A stretch of 64,000 bases of DNA from NCBI GenBank assembly GCA_015179045.1, contig WHUZ01000005.1:124001-188000 (forward strand), read 5' to 3'. Of the stretch, positions 49,276 through 63,159 are shown one piece after another. Numbering within the stretch: position 1 is the stretch's first letter; every line of letters starts with the position of its first letter. Below the pieces are notes generated by a model, which had not been told where the DNA came from, made no database searches, and saw nothing but the letters and a program-made list of their open reading frames with translations. This stretch comes from Kalaharituber pfeilii. Its lineage: Eukaryota; Ascomycota; Pezizomycetes; Pezizales; Pezizaceae. A program made the translations under genes and the position numbers.

Positions 49276-52200
49276 ATGTACGGCTCAACAGGGGCAGTTA
49301 CTGGTGTCTCAACACCGCACTCCGCCTCATCACTACGTCCTCTCGTTATCACCCATGGACCACTTGAACATGCCCTCTTAATACCCACTTCGTTACATTT
49401 TCATGCATCCTCACTTCGAGAGCAATTCTTGTCGACTTTACCTGCTCCTACGGAACAGTTAGCGTCAGATGATGAACCCTCCTCTGCTGCTGAGCTAGTT
49501 GCTCGATTTTTAGGGCATGCTGCAAAACAAGTGGAAACTGGAGAAGATGATGCACAAGGCAGCTATGAAGAAGTTCTTAAGCTGGTCTTGACGGAATTTG
49601 AAGGGAGGTTCTTACGTGGGAATGAAGTTCACGCGGTGGCTGCAAATTTACCGGGAACGCCGCTAAAGCGCCAGAATGTGGTCAAGGCATACTACACCGC
49701 TCGTCAATCTGCAAATAGACCAATCAAGCCCCATGAATCGGCATTGTTTCGTGCGGCTTCGGAAGAAAATGCGGGGATATACGCCGTTTTTGGCGGCCAA
49801 GGAAACATTGAAGAATATTTCCAGGAGCTGCGTGAGGTGTACAATGTGTATAATGGAATCGTTGAAGATTTTATCACGCATTGTGCACAAACATTATCCT
49901 CTTTGTCTCGCGATCCGAGAGCAGGAAAGGTATACTCAAAAGGACTGGATGTAATGAGATGGCTACTTGACGAGGATGCAACTCCAGACCTAACATACCT
50001 TGTTTCAGCACCCGTCTCTTTACCGTTGATTGGCTTGACCCAGCTTGCGCACTATTTCGTTACTTGCAAAATCCTTGGGAAGGAACCTCATGAACTTCGT
50101 GCACGATTTGCTGGAACAACTGGTCATTCCCAGGGTGTCGTTACAGCGGCAGCACTTGCTCTGGCAACCACATGGGACTCCTTCTATCAAATATCACGGG
50201 ATGCATTAACCGTCCTCTTTTGGATAGGCTGCCGTTCCCAGCAGACATATCCTCGAACATCCTTGGCTCCTACAACCTTGCAAGACTCGGTAGCCAATGG
50301 AGAAGGTGTACCTAGCCCAATGCTTTCCATCAGGGACTTGCCTATTGCTCAAGTTCAACATCATGTTGATATCACAAATACCCATCTGCCTGAGGACCGT
50401 CATGTTCATATTTCTTTGATTAATGGGGCGCGCAATGTTGTTGTCACCGGACCTCCGCAGTCTTTGTATGGTCTCAATCTCTCGCTAAGAAAGGTGAAGG
50501 CGCCGACGGGACTTGACCAAAACCGCGTCCCTTTCACTGAACGCAAAATTCGATTTACCTACCGTTTTCTCCCTATATCTGCGCCTTTCCACAGCCCTTA
50601 CCTCGGCACTGCAGCTACTGTAATAGATGAAGATCTTAAGGACATAGAGTCATTCTCCCGAAAAGCTTTGGGAATACCTCTATATGAGACATTCGATGGC
50701 AAGGACCTGCGTGACGAAAAGGGCTCTGATAATCTTCTTCCCGAGCTCGTGAGGATGATCACAAACTTGCCTGTCCACTGGGAGAAGGCTACAATTTTCC
50801 CTTCTGCTACACACATCCTTGACTTTGGGCCTGGAGGAACCTCTGGGCTTGGGGTACTTACCCACCGGAATAAAGATGGTACCGGAGTGAGAATCATTCT
50901 CGCCGGTGCAATGGAGGGAACCAACACAGAGGTAGGATATAAGCCGGAGCTTTTTGACCGAGATGAAGAGGATGCTGTGAAGTATGCAGTCAACTGGGTA
51001 AAGGAGCATGGTCCCAAATTGGTCCAAACGAAACAGGGCAAAACTTTCGTCGATACAAAGTTTTCTAGATTACTTGGTCGTCCCCCGATTATGGTAGCTG
51101 GAATGACCCCTTCAACTGTGCCATGGGATTTTGTGGCAGCCACCATGAATGCTGGTTACCATATCGAATTAGCAGGTATGTAACTTAAGTCTCAATTTTG
51201 TATACTCCTTACTAACATTCATGAACTTCATTACAGGTGGAGGCTACTATAACGAGAAAATGCTCACCGAGGCGCTGCAAAAGATTGAGGAAAACACAAT
51301 TCCCGGTATTGGTATCACAGTCAACTTGATTTACGTGAACCCTCGGGCAATGGCTTGGCAGGTCCCATTACTTCAAAAACTTCGTAGCTCTGGTGTCCCA
51401 ATCGAAGGAATGACAATTGGCGCAGGTGTACCTTCTCTTGAGGTGGCAAATGAGTATATCCAAACATTAGGCCTGAAACATATTGGCTTCAAGCCCGGAT
51501 CAGTTGACGCCATTCAGGCTGTTATCAATATCGCAAAGGCAAATCCTACTTTTCCGGTCATTTTACAATGGACAGGAGGCAGAGGTGGAGGGCATCACTC
51601 ATATGAGGATTTTCATCAACCAATCCTGCAAATGTATTCGAGGATCAGAAGGTGTAAAAACATCATCTTAATTGCAGGAAGTGGATTTGGTGGAGCGGAG
51701 GATACATACCCATATCTTACTGGCGTCTGGGCCACCAAGTACAAGTACCCACCTATGCCATTTGACGGAGCACTTTTTGCAAGCAGAATGATGACTGCTA
51801 AAGAGGCACATACAAGCTATATGGTAAGATTGTGAAAGTATCTCTTATCTTCGAAGATAGGTCCTAACAAGTTCAAGGCCAAGAAAGCAATAACAGAGGC
51901 AGAGGGTGTTGACGACAAGGATTGGGAAAAGACATATAAAGGACCAGCAGGAGGTGTCATCACTGTAAGGTCGGAGATGGGGGAGCCTATCCATAAGCTG
52001 GCGACTCGAGGTGTAAAATTCTGGTAGGTCACTTCTTCAACCCATGAAGAAAACTAAGCTAAATATATTCTAGGGCGGAAATGGATAGAACAATTTTTAG
52101 CCTGGATAAAGCCAAACGTATACCAGAGTTAAAGAGGCAGCGAGATTATATTATCAAGCGTCTCAATGCAGACTTCCAAAAGACATGGTTTGGTCGCAAT

Positions 52201-55200
52201 TCCGCAGGGGAAGCAGTCGATTTGGAAGATATGACTTACGCAGAGGTCGTCCGCCGTATGGTTGAGCTCATGTATGTGAAGCATGAGTCTCGCTGGATTG
52301 ATCCGTCTCTTAAGAGGCTTACAGGAGATTTCATCCGCCGAGTTGAAGAGAGATTTACCGTCTCTGAGGGCCAAGCCTCTTTGTTACAGAATTATGCCGA
52401 CTTAGATGATCCATTCCCCACAGTTGAACGAATACTTAGCGCCTATCCAGAAGCCAAAACTCAACTAATCAATGCTCAAGACATGGAACACTTCCTGCTT
52501 CTTTGCCAGCGACAAGGCCAGAAGCCAGTTCCCTTTATTCCTGCGCTGGACGAAAACTTTGAGTATTGGTTTAAAAAAGACTCCCTATGGCAATCTGAAG
52601 ACCTTCAAGCTGTTGTTGGACAAGATGTTGGGAGAACTTGCATTTTGCAAGGACCTGTGGCTGTGAAGTATTCCACTAAAATCGACGAACCAGTTAAGGA
52701 CATCCTTGATGGTATACATGAAACACACATTAAGATGTTGTTGCAAGATGTCTATGGTGCCGATCCTGAAAAGATTCCTATTATCGAATATCTGGGTGGA
52801 CAGCCAATTGTAGAATTGGACGACATTGAGAAGGTTGAAGGTTTAACGATCATTGAAGAGGAAAACAAAGTGACGTATCGACTGTCCTCGACTCCATCTC
52901 AAGTACTGCCTGACGCTGAGTCATGGTATCAGCTGCTTGCTGGCAAAGCATACTCATGGAGACATGCATTATTCACAGCAGACGTTTTTGTTCAGGGTAA
53001 CAAATATCAAACTAACCCGATGAAAAGGGTCTTCACTCCTGCACATGGTCTGATCGTGGAGATTTATAACCCTGACGACTCCGCAAAAACAGTTATCAAG
53101 CTCAAAGAGCAACAACACCTAGGAGGATCCTACGTTCCCGTCCAGGATATCAAGATGGAATCCAATAAAATCCTAGTCACAATGTTTGAGGAGAGGACTG
53201 CCGATGGGAAGCCCGTGGGAATGCCGCTCATATTTACATATCATCCGGAAACTGGTTATGCGCCTATCCGCGAAGTTGTGGAGGGCAGAAATGACCGGAT
53301 CAAAGAATTCTACTACCGCCTCTGGTTTGGCGAGGATAACACGCCTCTGAATGCCTCGATGACTGATGTATTTGATGGAGGAAGGACTGTGGTTACTGGA
53401 AAGGCCATTGCGGACTTTGTTCATGCGGTTGGAAATAATGGTGAAGCTTTTGTCGAGAGGCCAGGGAAGGTGGTTTATGCTCCAATGGACTTTGCCATTG
53501 TTGTCGGCTGGAAGGCAATTATCAAAGCAATTTTCCCTAAGGCGATTGATGGTGACCTTCTTCGATTGGTTCACCTTAGTAACAGCTTCAGAATGCTTCC
53601 CGGCGCAGAGCCTTTGAAAAAGGATGACATTGTTGATACCACAGCACAAATAAATGCTGTGCTTAATCAGGATTCTGGAAAGATGGTTGAAGTATGTGGC
53701 ACGATCACTCGGGAGGGTAAGCCGATTATGGAAGTCGTCAGTCAATTCCTGTATAGGGGAGCTTACAAGGACTTCGAAAACACCTTCCAGCGGAAAGTCG
53801 AGACGCCTATGCAGCTACATCTGAAAACCACAAAAGATGTAGCTGCACTAAAATCCAGGGAATGGTTCTGCCTTGATGACCCCGACACGGAGCTTCTGAA
53901 TAAGACAATTACTTTCAGACTCTCAAGTTTCATCAGATTCAAGAACAAAACGGTTTTCAGTAGTGTCGAAACTGTCGGTCAGGTTTTGCTTGAACTACCG
54001 ACGAAAGAAATCATTCAGGTAGCGTCTGTGGAGTACTCCGCTGGTGAAAGTCATGGAAACCCGGTTATTGAATATCTCCAACGTCACGGATCTTCAATTG
54101 AGCAGCCTGTCAATTTCGAGAATCCAATTCCCCTTCACTCGAACACCCCTCTTATCATTCGTGCTCCTGCCTCTAATGAAGGTTACGCACGTGTATCTGG
54201 TGATTACAACCCAATTCATGTGTCAAGAACTTTCTCAAAATATGCTAGTCTCAAGGGCACCATTACGCATGGTATGTTCACCAGCGCTGCGGTCCGATCA
54301 TTAGTCGAGACATGGGCTGCAGAAAACGATATTGGAAGGGTCAGGAGCTTTTCATGTCAGTTTGTCGGGATGGTTCTCCCAAATGACGACATTGAAACGA
54401 AGCTACATCATGTTGGAATGGTCTCCGGTCGCAAAATCATCAAGGTAGAGACCGTCAACAGGGAGACGGAGGAGAAAGTTCTAGTGGGAGAGGCGGAAGT
54501 TGAACAACCTGTTACTGCGTATATCTTCACTGGCCAGGGAAGTCAGGAGCAAGGTATGGGTATGGACCTCTATCAGTCAAGTCCTGTTGCTCGAGAAGTA
54601 TGGGATCGAGCCGATAAGCATTTCATGGACAATTATGGTAAGTCCCAGTTGTGTAACGGAAGATATAGCGTCTGACATTTGTGCAAGGCTTTTCTATTAT
54701 CAATATTGTCAAAAATAATCCCAAGGAGTTCACGGTACATTTTGGAGGGCCTCGCGGAAAAGCTATCCGTCAAAATTATATGTCGATGACTTTTGAGACT
54801 GTTGGTGCCGACGGAGCTACCAAGTCTGAGAGGATCTTCAAGGACATTGATGAGCACACGGATTCTTATACTTACCGGTCACCCACTGGATTACTCTCAT
54901 CAACACAATTTACGCAGCCCGCCTTAACTCTGATGGAGAAGGCAAGCTTTGAGGACATGAGATCCAGAGGTCTTGTACAGCGCGATAGCGCCTTCGCTGG
55001 GCACTCTCTTGGGGAGTACTCCGCTTTGGCTGCATTAGCAGAGGTCATGCCGATCGAAAGCTTAGTTTCCGTTGTATTTTACCGTGGCCTTACAATGCAG
55101 GTTGCAGTGGAACGCGATGAGGCTGGGCGATCAAATTATGGCATGTGTGCTGTGAACCCAAGTCGGGTATCTTCCACATTCAGTGAGCAGGCTCTAGAAT

Positions 55201-55751
55201 ATGTTGTTGACAATATAGCCAGCGAGACTGGATGGCTCTTGGAGGTTGTTAATTACAATGTTGCGAATCAGCAGTATGTTTGTGCGGGAGATCTTAGAGC
55301 ACTCGACTGCATTACAAATGTCCTGAATTTCCTCAAAGTCCAGAAGATTGATATCCAGGCTCTGATGACCAAGATGTCGCTCGAGGATGTGAAGCAGAAG
55401 CTCGTCGAAATAATTCGTGCATCAGCAGAGGAAACTGAGGGCAAGCCGACGCCATTGGAGCTGCAACGTGGACTAGCAACTATCCCCCTTCGTGGTATCG
55501 ACGTGCCATTTCACTCTACTTTCTTGCGATCAGGCGTCAAGCCGTTCAGAAGCTTCCTCATGAAGAAGATTCTCAAATCCAGTATTGACCCAAGCAAGCT
55601 TGTGGGAAAATACATTCCTAATGTCACCGCGAAACCCTTCCAGCTGACGAAGGAGTATTTCGAGGAAGTATACAAGCTTACTAATTCTCCTCGTATTGGC
55701 AATGTTCTTGCAAATTGGGACAAGTATGAAGATGCTAAGGCTGAGGCATAA
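49276..55751 (+). CDS. FAS1: fatty-acid synthase subunit beta (FAS1)
   Basis: Beta chain of the cytosolic type I fatty-acid synthase; carries acetyl transferase, enoyl reductase, dehydratase and malonyl/palmitoyl transferase. Five exons, 49276-51175, 51237-51823, 51878-52023, 52074-54637 and 54688-55751, join without a break to 2086 residues, the usual size. Acetyl transferase: Ser285 in TGHSQG. Enoyl reductase begins near residue 610 ([19 protein letters not shown], then GGRGGGHHS). The dehydratase hot-dog part has DYNPIHVS. The malonyl/palmitoyl transferase has [12 protein letters not shown] and the nucleophile Ser1839 in [12 protein letters not shown]. Introns are 50-61 nt. The start ATG lies in good context (AAGATG). 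It is partnered with FAS2 on the other side of the shared promoter. Nothing in it suggests the HexB/AflB-type secondary-metabolite paralogue: no polyketide synthase or other cluster gene is nearby. Confidence 0.97.
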
Positions 55752-57616
55752 GGTAGGATGGTTGAACTTGTCATGAAGGAACCGAGGCAGGAACTGGGAG
55801 GGGATGGACACTACTGCCGTGCGGATATAGATTTAGGGTACTTGTGCTAAAACGGTTTGATTTATTGCTTTCTGTGTGTCGTATATAGCTCAATTTGTGT
55901 TTCTTTCATGGATTGTTTATTAGAAATGTTCAATGTGAGGATTTATGCGTACAGGCTCATTTAATCTCTCGCCGCAATTTAACCCCTTGACCGCCTCAAC
56001 TTAGGGGTCTCGATTTCTTCAGATCGTCATTACCGACAGCCCCAGTAGTCTTCTGCGTCTGTGAGGTCTATAGCCAGGATCAAACTTAATAAGTGCAAGA
56101 TTGAGGTGCAGTTGCAATTGCAACATCTGACATCTGACGATATTGTGGAGATCTTCATCAAGGTGATCTATGCAACTCACTAGGCGCATAAGGTTAACTT
56201 ACAAAATTTTCATGGTTGGTATTTGGATCGGTTATATTAATATTGCAATGTGGGGACATTCGGGCCATTGCTACGGAGTACAGGTACCGTACTTTGAGCC
56301 CTGCGGTGCTGGTGATGTCATTTCATAGGTACTTGTCCGCAGTTCAATCAGCGGCTTGAGACAACCAATGCCTGGCATTGAGCCCACTGTGCCGCTTCAT
56401 ATTGCTAGCGCTACTCCCATACTTAGCTCAAAGCTCAGAATTGGGAAGGATTACTATGTGCAGGAAGCTAGCAAGTACTGGTATCCAGCAATCACCTTTC
56501 GTCCGCACAGGTCTAAAATAGCCCAGCAAGTATAGCATAACATGCTTTCAAGCCATTGAAACATGCATAATCAGAGGAACACCCACAAACCGGAAACCAG
56601 AATGCCGTCGCTCATGATGACGGATAATGCTCCAGTGCTACTTGTGCAACCAATCTTTCAGCCCAATTCCTCGTCTGCTCCTCTGCATGCACGGTCAGCG
56701 TTAACTAACCAGGAGCGATAGCCTCATAGTCACATGCAGCACCTGGTCTAGATGCAATGGATTTAATACAGCTTAATTACTCAAATTTTCCAGGACTGTA
56801 CACAGCATACACTACATAGTATTCTCCGTTAGGGCCATGCTTTCCTTGGTGCTATTCCCATTAGACATAGCAGGTAACTTCTCTGGGGAGGAACAGCACA
56901 GTTTAGACGATCAGCTGCAATGGAGATAAGCCAGGTTGGTGTAGCTTTGTGCACCTGTGCCACGGACGTGAGGACGTTTCTTGACATCTATGTTGCACCT
57001 CACATGCGAATTGTGAGCATCTTCCTCTGACCCCTGCATTGCCAGCTCAGTGGTAGAATCTCAATGGCTAGCACATTGCGTAGGCTGCCCCGTGTCTCGT
57101 CATACTCGTACAATTTGCTTTTCCATCAAGTTTCACGCGGTCTGATGCAACGTTATTATTGTTGCTTTTTGTTCCCATTTTCCTACTTGCGCAACCTCGA
57201 TCGGCGGGAAAATTTCAGTCGTTCGTGCAGTCTCGATTGGTGATGCGGATCCTGCCTCACATTGATTGATCGGTCAGAACATCACCTCGCGCCTCCTCCT
57301 AAAAAAGTCCCCTATAAACCTCTGTATTGGCTCAAATCCAGATTTCAGGGGTTATAGAACACTTCACGGTATTGCATAACTCTTATCAATTCTGGGTCTA
57401 TTTCCTCTCTTGATACTGTCCTTCTGCACGAATGGGGAATTGTGTGCGTGCCGCATAAGGAGAAACAAGCGGGGAAGTTAAGCGAATCTGTGGTTTTCAG
57501 CAGATTGCTTCCCCAGTAGGCGCACACCACGTTTTTGGTCCCGTTCGTTTTTCCAAACCGCAGCAAGTAGCAGGGCACGGAAGCTTGCTTATTGACCGCA
57601 AGATCGTGCCTGCAAC
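55752..57616. other. intergenic, FAS1 3' side to RBR ligase upstream
   Basis: About 1.9 kb. The first few hundred bases are probably FAS1 3' UTR. The remainder has no recognisable coding or RNA feature. A minus-strand frame at 57345-57716 is domain-free. Confidence 0.5.
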
Positions 57617-58063
57617 ATGACTGACAAGCGTCACAATGATCATAAACACCCGAATGTGACAACAAAGCACAACAGTGGACCTTCATGCACATGCGCCTAT
57701 CATGTCGCAAGGTCAAAATCCCGTATATGCGAGTTTACTGGTGAGTATCAAAATGGACTAGTCAACAGAGAGGATGTGGTTGGGCACAAGCAGCGAAAGA
57801 ACCCTCACCATTGGGATCATATTGGGGATGAGCAGTGCTTTGTGAATGTCGCGCCTCTTCGTTTTAATGGTGGTGCCTCCCATTTATCGGATCCATCATC
57901 ACCAAGGCAAAACAAATTGCCTTTGCATGCTAAGAGCAATTCTATACCACAGAATGTCTTATTTCCTCAAATAGCTCACAGTCTGCTTTTTTCAAAACTA
58001 AAGAAACCATTCTGTGGAATTCTAACAAATACCAAGTGTGAGCCTACAGCGTTCCTAGACAAC

Positions 58064-60865
58064 ATGGATCCCATTACCTCAGGCAAAAAGCATAAATCTA
58101 AGAACGAGGATGATATTACACCAAAAAAGTCCCGAAGTCACCGCCATCACCACCGCCACCATGGCCATAAGAGTGATGGAGAATTGGAAAGGGAGAGGCT
58201 GAAAGCAAGATTGCAGGCTGAGGGCAAGGAGGCAATAAAGGACAGGCAGATGGAACGAAGCTCTTCTGATCGGGGAAAGATTAGACCTTCAATTATGGAG
58301 AAGGCGCCTGTCATTACAGAGCGGATTAAAAGGGCAGAGACTGATCAGGAAAGAGAGGAGAGAAGGCGCAAAAGGAGAGAGAGAAAGCTAGAAGAGAAAG
58401 ATAAGGAGAAAGGGGGATCCGCATTGGGCACAGCGCTTGCACAACTTGATTTGGAGAAGGCGCTGAATAAGAGAAGAGGTCAGGGATTCAAAAAGGAGAG
58501 AGAGCTCAGGGTAAGCAAAAAGGAAAAGTCGCATAATTCAGACCCAGATGACATCACAAGGTTCGTACTAAATGACTCGATCAATTGGCGAACATTTTAT
58601 ACTACTACTGTTGATACTGATTCAAATAGCTCAAGACTTAAGAAGGAGAAGCAAATATTAACACCAAAAATTCAAGATTCGTCGCAAGCGCCGGCACGTC
58701 CGAAAACTGTTCCGAGTGCTGATGCTGTCTCAAGGTCCAAGGCAGTGATGATTAAGCATGAAAAGAATATCGAACAACCGAAAACTAACGAGAAGGAGAA
58801 ATTAAAAGAAGTTGCCAGTTACAAGTCCAAAAATTCTCTTCTCGGATTCATCCTTGACAAGAAAGAAAAGATGTAAGGCACTACTGCACAACCGCAACTT
58901 ACATTCTTCAATTCTAACAAGTGCGCAGGGTTGAATGCGTCTCTTGCCTCTCCGATGATATTCCACGCCATCAAGCTGCAAAGCTTGCTTGCAATCACTA
59001 CTTCTGCCAGGAGTGTTTGAAGCGAATCTTTCACCTTTCTCTGACTGATCCGGCTCATATGCCACCTAGGTGTTGTACTAATGATCACATCCCTCTCAAG
59101 CACGTTGACCGGCTACTCTCATATAAGACTAAAAAGCTCTGGAATAAAAAGTACGCAGAGTTCACAACTTCCAACCGTGTATATTGCCCCATGCGAGACT
59201 GTGGAGAGTGGATACAGCCAAGGGACATTGTTGGCAAAATTGGGCGATGTTCTCGATGCAAAGGAAAGGTCTGCACCATATGCAATGGAAAAGCGCATAG
59301 CTCCAGTGATTGTCCAAAGGATGAGGATTTGAGAGCATTCGTGGAAACAGTGAAAGCAAAAGGGTACCAGAGGTGCTACAACTGCAGGGCATTTGTAGAA
59401 CTGGATCGCGGCTGCAACCATATAACGTCAGTTTATAAATCTAGTTATCCGAAGCTTGCTAATGAAATGCTAATTCATATGTAGCTGCCGATGCACCGCC
59501 GAATTCTGCTATTTATGCGGGGAGAAATGGAAATCCTGCGATTGTCCTTGGTTTGCCTATGCTGACTCCGAGAATGAGGATGATGAGGATCCAGAAGAAC
59601 CTATGACACTTGCTTTATCTGACGATGAGAATAATCATCAGCTACAAGTTCACCCTGAGAGGGAACAAAGGGAGAGGGAGGCTCAGATCGCAGAGGACGA
59701 AGCTTTGGCTCGGAGGTTAGCACAAGCAAGTTTGTTCCTAAATGAAGACACTGTAGATCAACTGGGGAATGAGTCTGAGTTTGGTACAAATGGATCCACT
59801 TTCGGCTCTCTTCGGACTGGGCTAAGGAACAGCTATAGAAAACTCGCTCAAGAGTATGCGGAGGCTAGTAGAAGAGATGAAGAAGCTCGAGAGGAAAGAA
59901 TTCGAGAAAGGCTTCAGAAATTGCGGGATCGGGATGAGGCTCTTTGGGCAGCAAGACGCGAGCCAATTGCATCTGCTCACAGAGAGCCCCGATCAGCAAC
60001 GGAAAGACGAACCAGGAGACATTCAGAACCTCGGACCTCACATAGTAGTTCCCACTCACGACCGCAAACGGCGCGAAACCACTTATCCGAAAGCCAGGAA
60101 TGCAATCGTGGAGAAATGGCTCAACAATTCCTGGATAATGAGAGGGCCGCAAGAATTGCTAAATATATCATGGGAGAATTAGACAGCCTAGATGATGATT
60201 TCGTTATGCAACCAGTGCCGCCGCTAGCAGAAACATCTCAATGTTTCGGGACAAATAGAACTCGCCAGGGCACCACATCAGCAGTATCATCGAAGAGATC
60301 TCGGAAGTTGGCCGAGCACAGAATTGAGGGCAAATCTGGCTCTAGCAGCAAAACAGCAAGCGGCTGGCCCCGCTCAGGGGCGAGGTTGGATCCCACCCCT
60401 TATGCTGCTTCCTCTGTTGTTGCAGATGTCGCCTTCCCCATTAGTACCCCACGTTCCAGCAAGTCACATACCGGTGATCGCCATAGCAATAACACTGCGA
60501 AGCGAGAAGATACCAATACCATTACCCCTCCGCATGCATCTTTTAACGGTGTTCTTCCGAATTATGTTAGCAATGACGACAGTACTTTCCGAAGGGGAAC
60601 TGTAACTGATTTGGGATACAAATTCATTCAGCAGCAAGAGCGGCAACGTGTCCCGACACAGACAGTTCTACTGAAAAGTAGTTATGGATCTGCGTCTGCT
60701 ACATCACCAGGATATATATATAATTCAAACTCTGACGTTGCTGGTGGTCATTATTACAATGGTTTGGAAGGTGTAGGATCAGCCTGGCGAGACTCTCGCT
60801 TTGACAGGGTAGCAATACCATCGGCTGGCCATGTCGCGGTTGAGGCTCCAAGAAGCTATTACTAG
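58064..60865 (+). CDS. RBR-type E3 ubiquitin ligase (RING1-IBR-RING2)
   Basis: Transfers ubiquitin from an E2 to substrates through a Cys thioester. Three exons, 58064-58872, 58929-59426 and 59485-60865, encode 895 residues. Residues 1-260 are highly charged, starting with a His/Arg-rich stretch (SRSHRHHHRHHGHK) and a Lys/Glu/Arg coiled-coil-like part (EREERRRKRRERKLEEK). RING1 is CVSCLSDD...CNHYFCQEC (from about 272). The IBR follows with CPMRDC, CSRCKGKVCTIC. RING2 is CYNC...GCNHITCRCTAEFCYLC, with the probable catalytic Cys432 in GCNHIT at the end of exon 2. The C-terminal 430 residues are Arg/Ser-rich and likely disordered, with a charged helix (DEEAREERIRERLQKLRDRDE). Substrate unknown. 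The same frame is open upstream to an ATG at 57617, which would add 149 residues (CTCAYHVARSKSRICEF); I prefer 58064 for its AACATGG context, but the longer form is possible. Confidence 0.85.
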
Positions 60866-62251
60866 AGAGCTCTGAAGAGCATTGTTTTATTATATCTTCG
60901 AGAAAATTTGTCTATTTTCTGGATGTTACATATCTATGGACTTTGTTCTGGAGTTTGGTGTGATGGATATGACACTGCTCATGATTATACCCCATAGCGA
61001 TGAAATTTTTACTAGCTAATATAACGTTTGTAGCATTGTTTTGATTAATACCACGCTGCTCGCATTCTATTGGGTTGTTTTTATTTGATTGAATTTAGGG
61101 TGCTGTGAAGTTAGTGAAGAACTATTAGAGCCTTGTGGTGATTGGGGATCGGAAATGGATCGGATGGGGATTTGGGTTGGGAACTCAGGAAGAATGGAGT
61201 ACAGGGAGCTAGGAAATAATCAGCCTTTGGAAAGTCAGATTTGAAATGGTGGAAACTGTATTGAATCAACTATGTATTTTAGCTAGTTTCTTATTTTGGC
61301 GTGATTATGCACTTGTATCTTTTTTACTTTTTTCCCCTTTTGGCTTAAACCAAAGCTATTCACTTGTATATATATACCACTCTTCTCAGGTTGAAAACCT
61401 CAGCTGTATCGCAGAAAAATCATACAAGGAGCACAAAAGTACGAAGGGAGAGGTTGAGATGGGTTCAACACAGAGCTCAAGGCTGCGGAGTATAGCGAAA
61501 AAGGCTCGACCTGCTGGATTGAAGCCACATTAGCTCTGCTTCTTCGAAATATGCATGTGTACGAAGATAGAAGAAGACATGACTCGAACATGTTCTATTG
61601 TTTTATTGCAGTCCACTCCCCTTCCGCCATCCCCCCGTTCCTGGGCACGAGAACAGCCTCGCTCTTGTCTTGTTATGCTGACTACCATCGCCTAAAATTT
61701 CAAACCGGTCAATTGCCTGTGGGGGTGGATATCTGTGTTCTTATCGATAGGCAATGATGTTGAGCACTAAGATTAATTAGTTGGACCAGTGCTGAGGAAA
61801 AATCGCGGTATGCGCAGAAGAGGAACTATGACATGAGGCGAAATCGAGAAATGTTGTGGGGATCTGTGAAGAGGCTTTGTTCCTAGTTGGTGAGGCCCTC
61901 GTTGCCCAGACCAGGATCAAGGCTCAGCGTCACCTTGAAGTTTGACCCAATTGGGCGTGCAGAATGAGAAAAAGCAAGAGAAACTCACTGGTGGTTCACG
62001 CATACGGCGATTATTGCATCGCAGTACTAGCCTCATGCAGGGAATGTGGTACTAATATCACGGTAGTGCTTGACTTATCGTTTGCACAATCACTGACAGG
62101 CAATGCGCGTAACATCAACCAACGTATTATGCCGTATGCGCTATGATAATTCACTTTTCGCTCGATTTGTCAGCAAACGCAATTAGCTACCTTATCAAGT
62201 TAGAGCAACTATACTACTCTTTGTTTCCTAATCTAGTAGTCCTTTGGGTGT
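60866..62251. other. intergenic, RBR ligase 3' side
   Basis: About 1.4 kb of AT-rich sequence. The first part is probably 3' UTR of the RBR gene. No coding feature or RNA gene recognised. Confidence 0.5.
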
Positions 62252-62308
62252 CTAAACAGTAGTCTGGTTGCACCAACCCTCCGTGCAACCAGACTATCTA
62301 AACAGTAT
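62252..62308. repeat. 14-bp hairpin flanked by 11-bp direct repeats
   Basis: TCTAAACAGTA occurs at 62252-62262 and again at 62298-62308. Between them lies a palindrome whose arms TAGTCTGGTTGCAC (62261-62274) and GTGCAACCAGACTA (62284-62297) are perfectly complementary around a 9-base loop. Duplicated flanks with an inverted-repeat core look like a residual transposon footprint or a tiny insertion. It could equally be a small hairpin-forming repeat. Confidence 0.7.
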
Positions 62309-63156
62309 TCAAGTATGGTACATACTTGATCACAACATGTGCTGCAGCTGATAATCAGCTTGTGGAAGCTAAAGAAAGAATGACGCGTGCTCTGCTGGTC
62401 TTCTTTTTTCACCTCTCCCTTCTTTTTATTAATTACTGATATTAATTAATAAAAATCAATTAATAAAAAAGAGAGAGGAAAATGAAAGAAGATGAGCCCG
62501 TAAGGCGCCAGGAAGAAGATTGGTCTGCGCAAGCTAACCAAGTACTTAAAAATGTCCTCCTACCCAGCCTAAGAGACGGTGTGCTACCAAGAAATAGTAG
62601 CAAAGACACTGAAGCAATATAGAGATAAAGTGCGCAGGGATCTTATTGTATTATTCTCTCAACTTCAACGTCTGCATAAGTCACGTACAATATGCGCTCC
62701 TAACACCCCTATATATAAACATGAGCTGCAAGCAGATTGGTGCGAGCATGAGGATGCTAATTCCTACAACGAGCGTATCCAGAATCTTCTAGATATTTCA
62801 TCGCGTTGGAAAACCCTCACACCATGATCTCGGCTACCATGCTATCCACATTCACGTGGCTGCTTTAAACATGATAGGCTCACATGATATGCCCCGTGAT
62901 GCTCGATGCATAATCTTCAACAGACACCGTCTGCTAAGCCAAGGTGGAGGCTGAAAATAGTAGTCTGGGCACGAGAACACGTCTCAATGCGTTTATCGTG
63001 CACAGGTATGCCCCTCGTTCCTGGACTGAGATATTTAGTATGTCGTAACTAAGTGGTAATTCTAAACGGCCGCCCTTAGTTTGATCACGAATTCAAAAGC
63101 TTTCGTCGTTCACGCCGCGCATAACTGCATGCTTGGCCTAATCTAACGTACTGTAC
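62309..63156. other. intergenic before the Harbinger-like MITE
   Basis: No gene supported. The 82-codon frame at 62579-62827 (KTLKQYRDKVRRDLIVLFSQLQ) looks protein-like but starts at a non-ATG-supported position, has no domain I know, and may be a relic. An imperfect inverted repeat lies at 62412-62478. Confidence 0.4.
62412..62478. repeat. imperfect inverted repeat with TTAATTAAT-rich loop
   Basis: Arms of about 22 bp at 62412-62434 and 62458-62478 (CCTCTCCCTTCTTTTTATTA against its near complement) enclose an AT-rich loop. It would form a long hairpin. Function unknown; it may be another small inverted-repeat element. Confidence 0.55.
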
Positions 63157-63159
63157 TTA

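Noticed and set aside
40472..55751. FAS pair as a secondary-metabolite (hexA/hexB-like) locus
   Set aside because: No polyketide synthase, cytochrome P450 or cluster regulator nearby; both proteins have the full length and N-termini of primary synthases.
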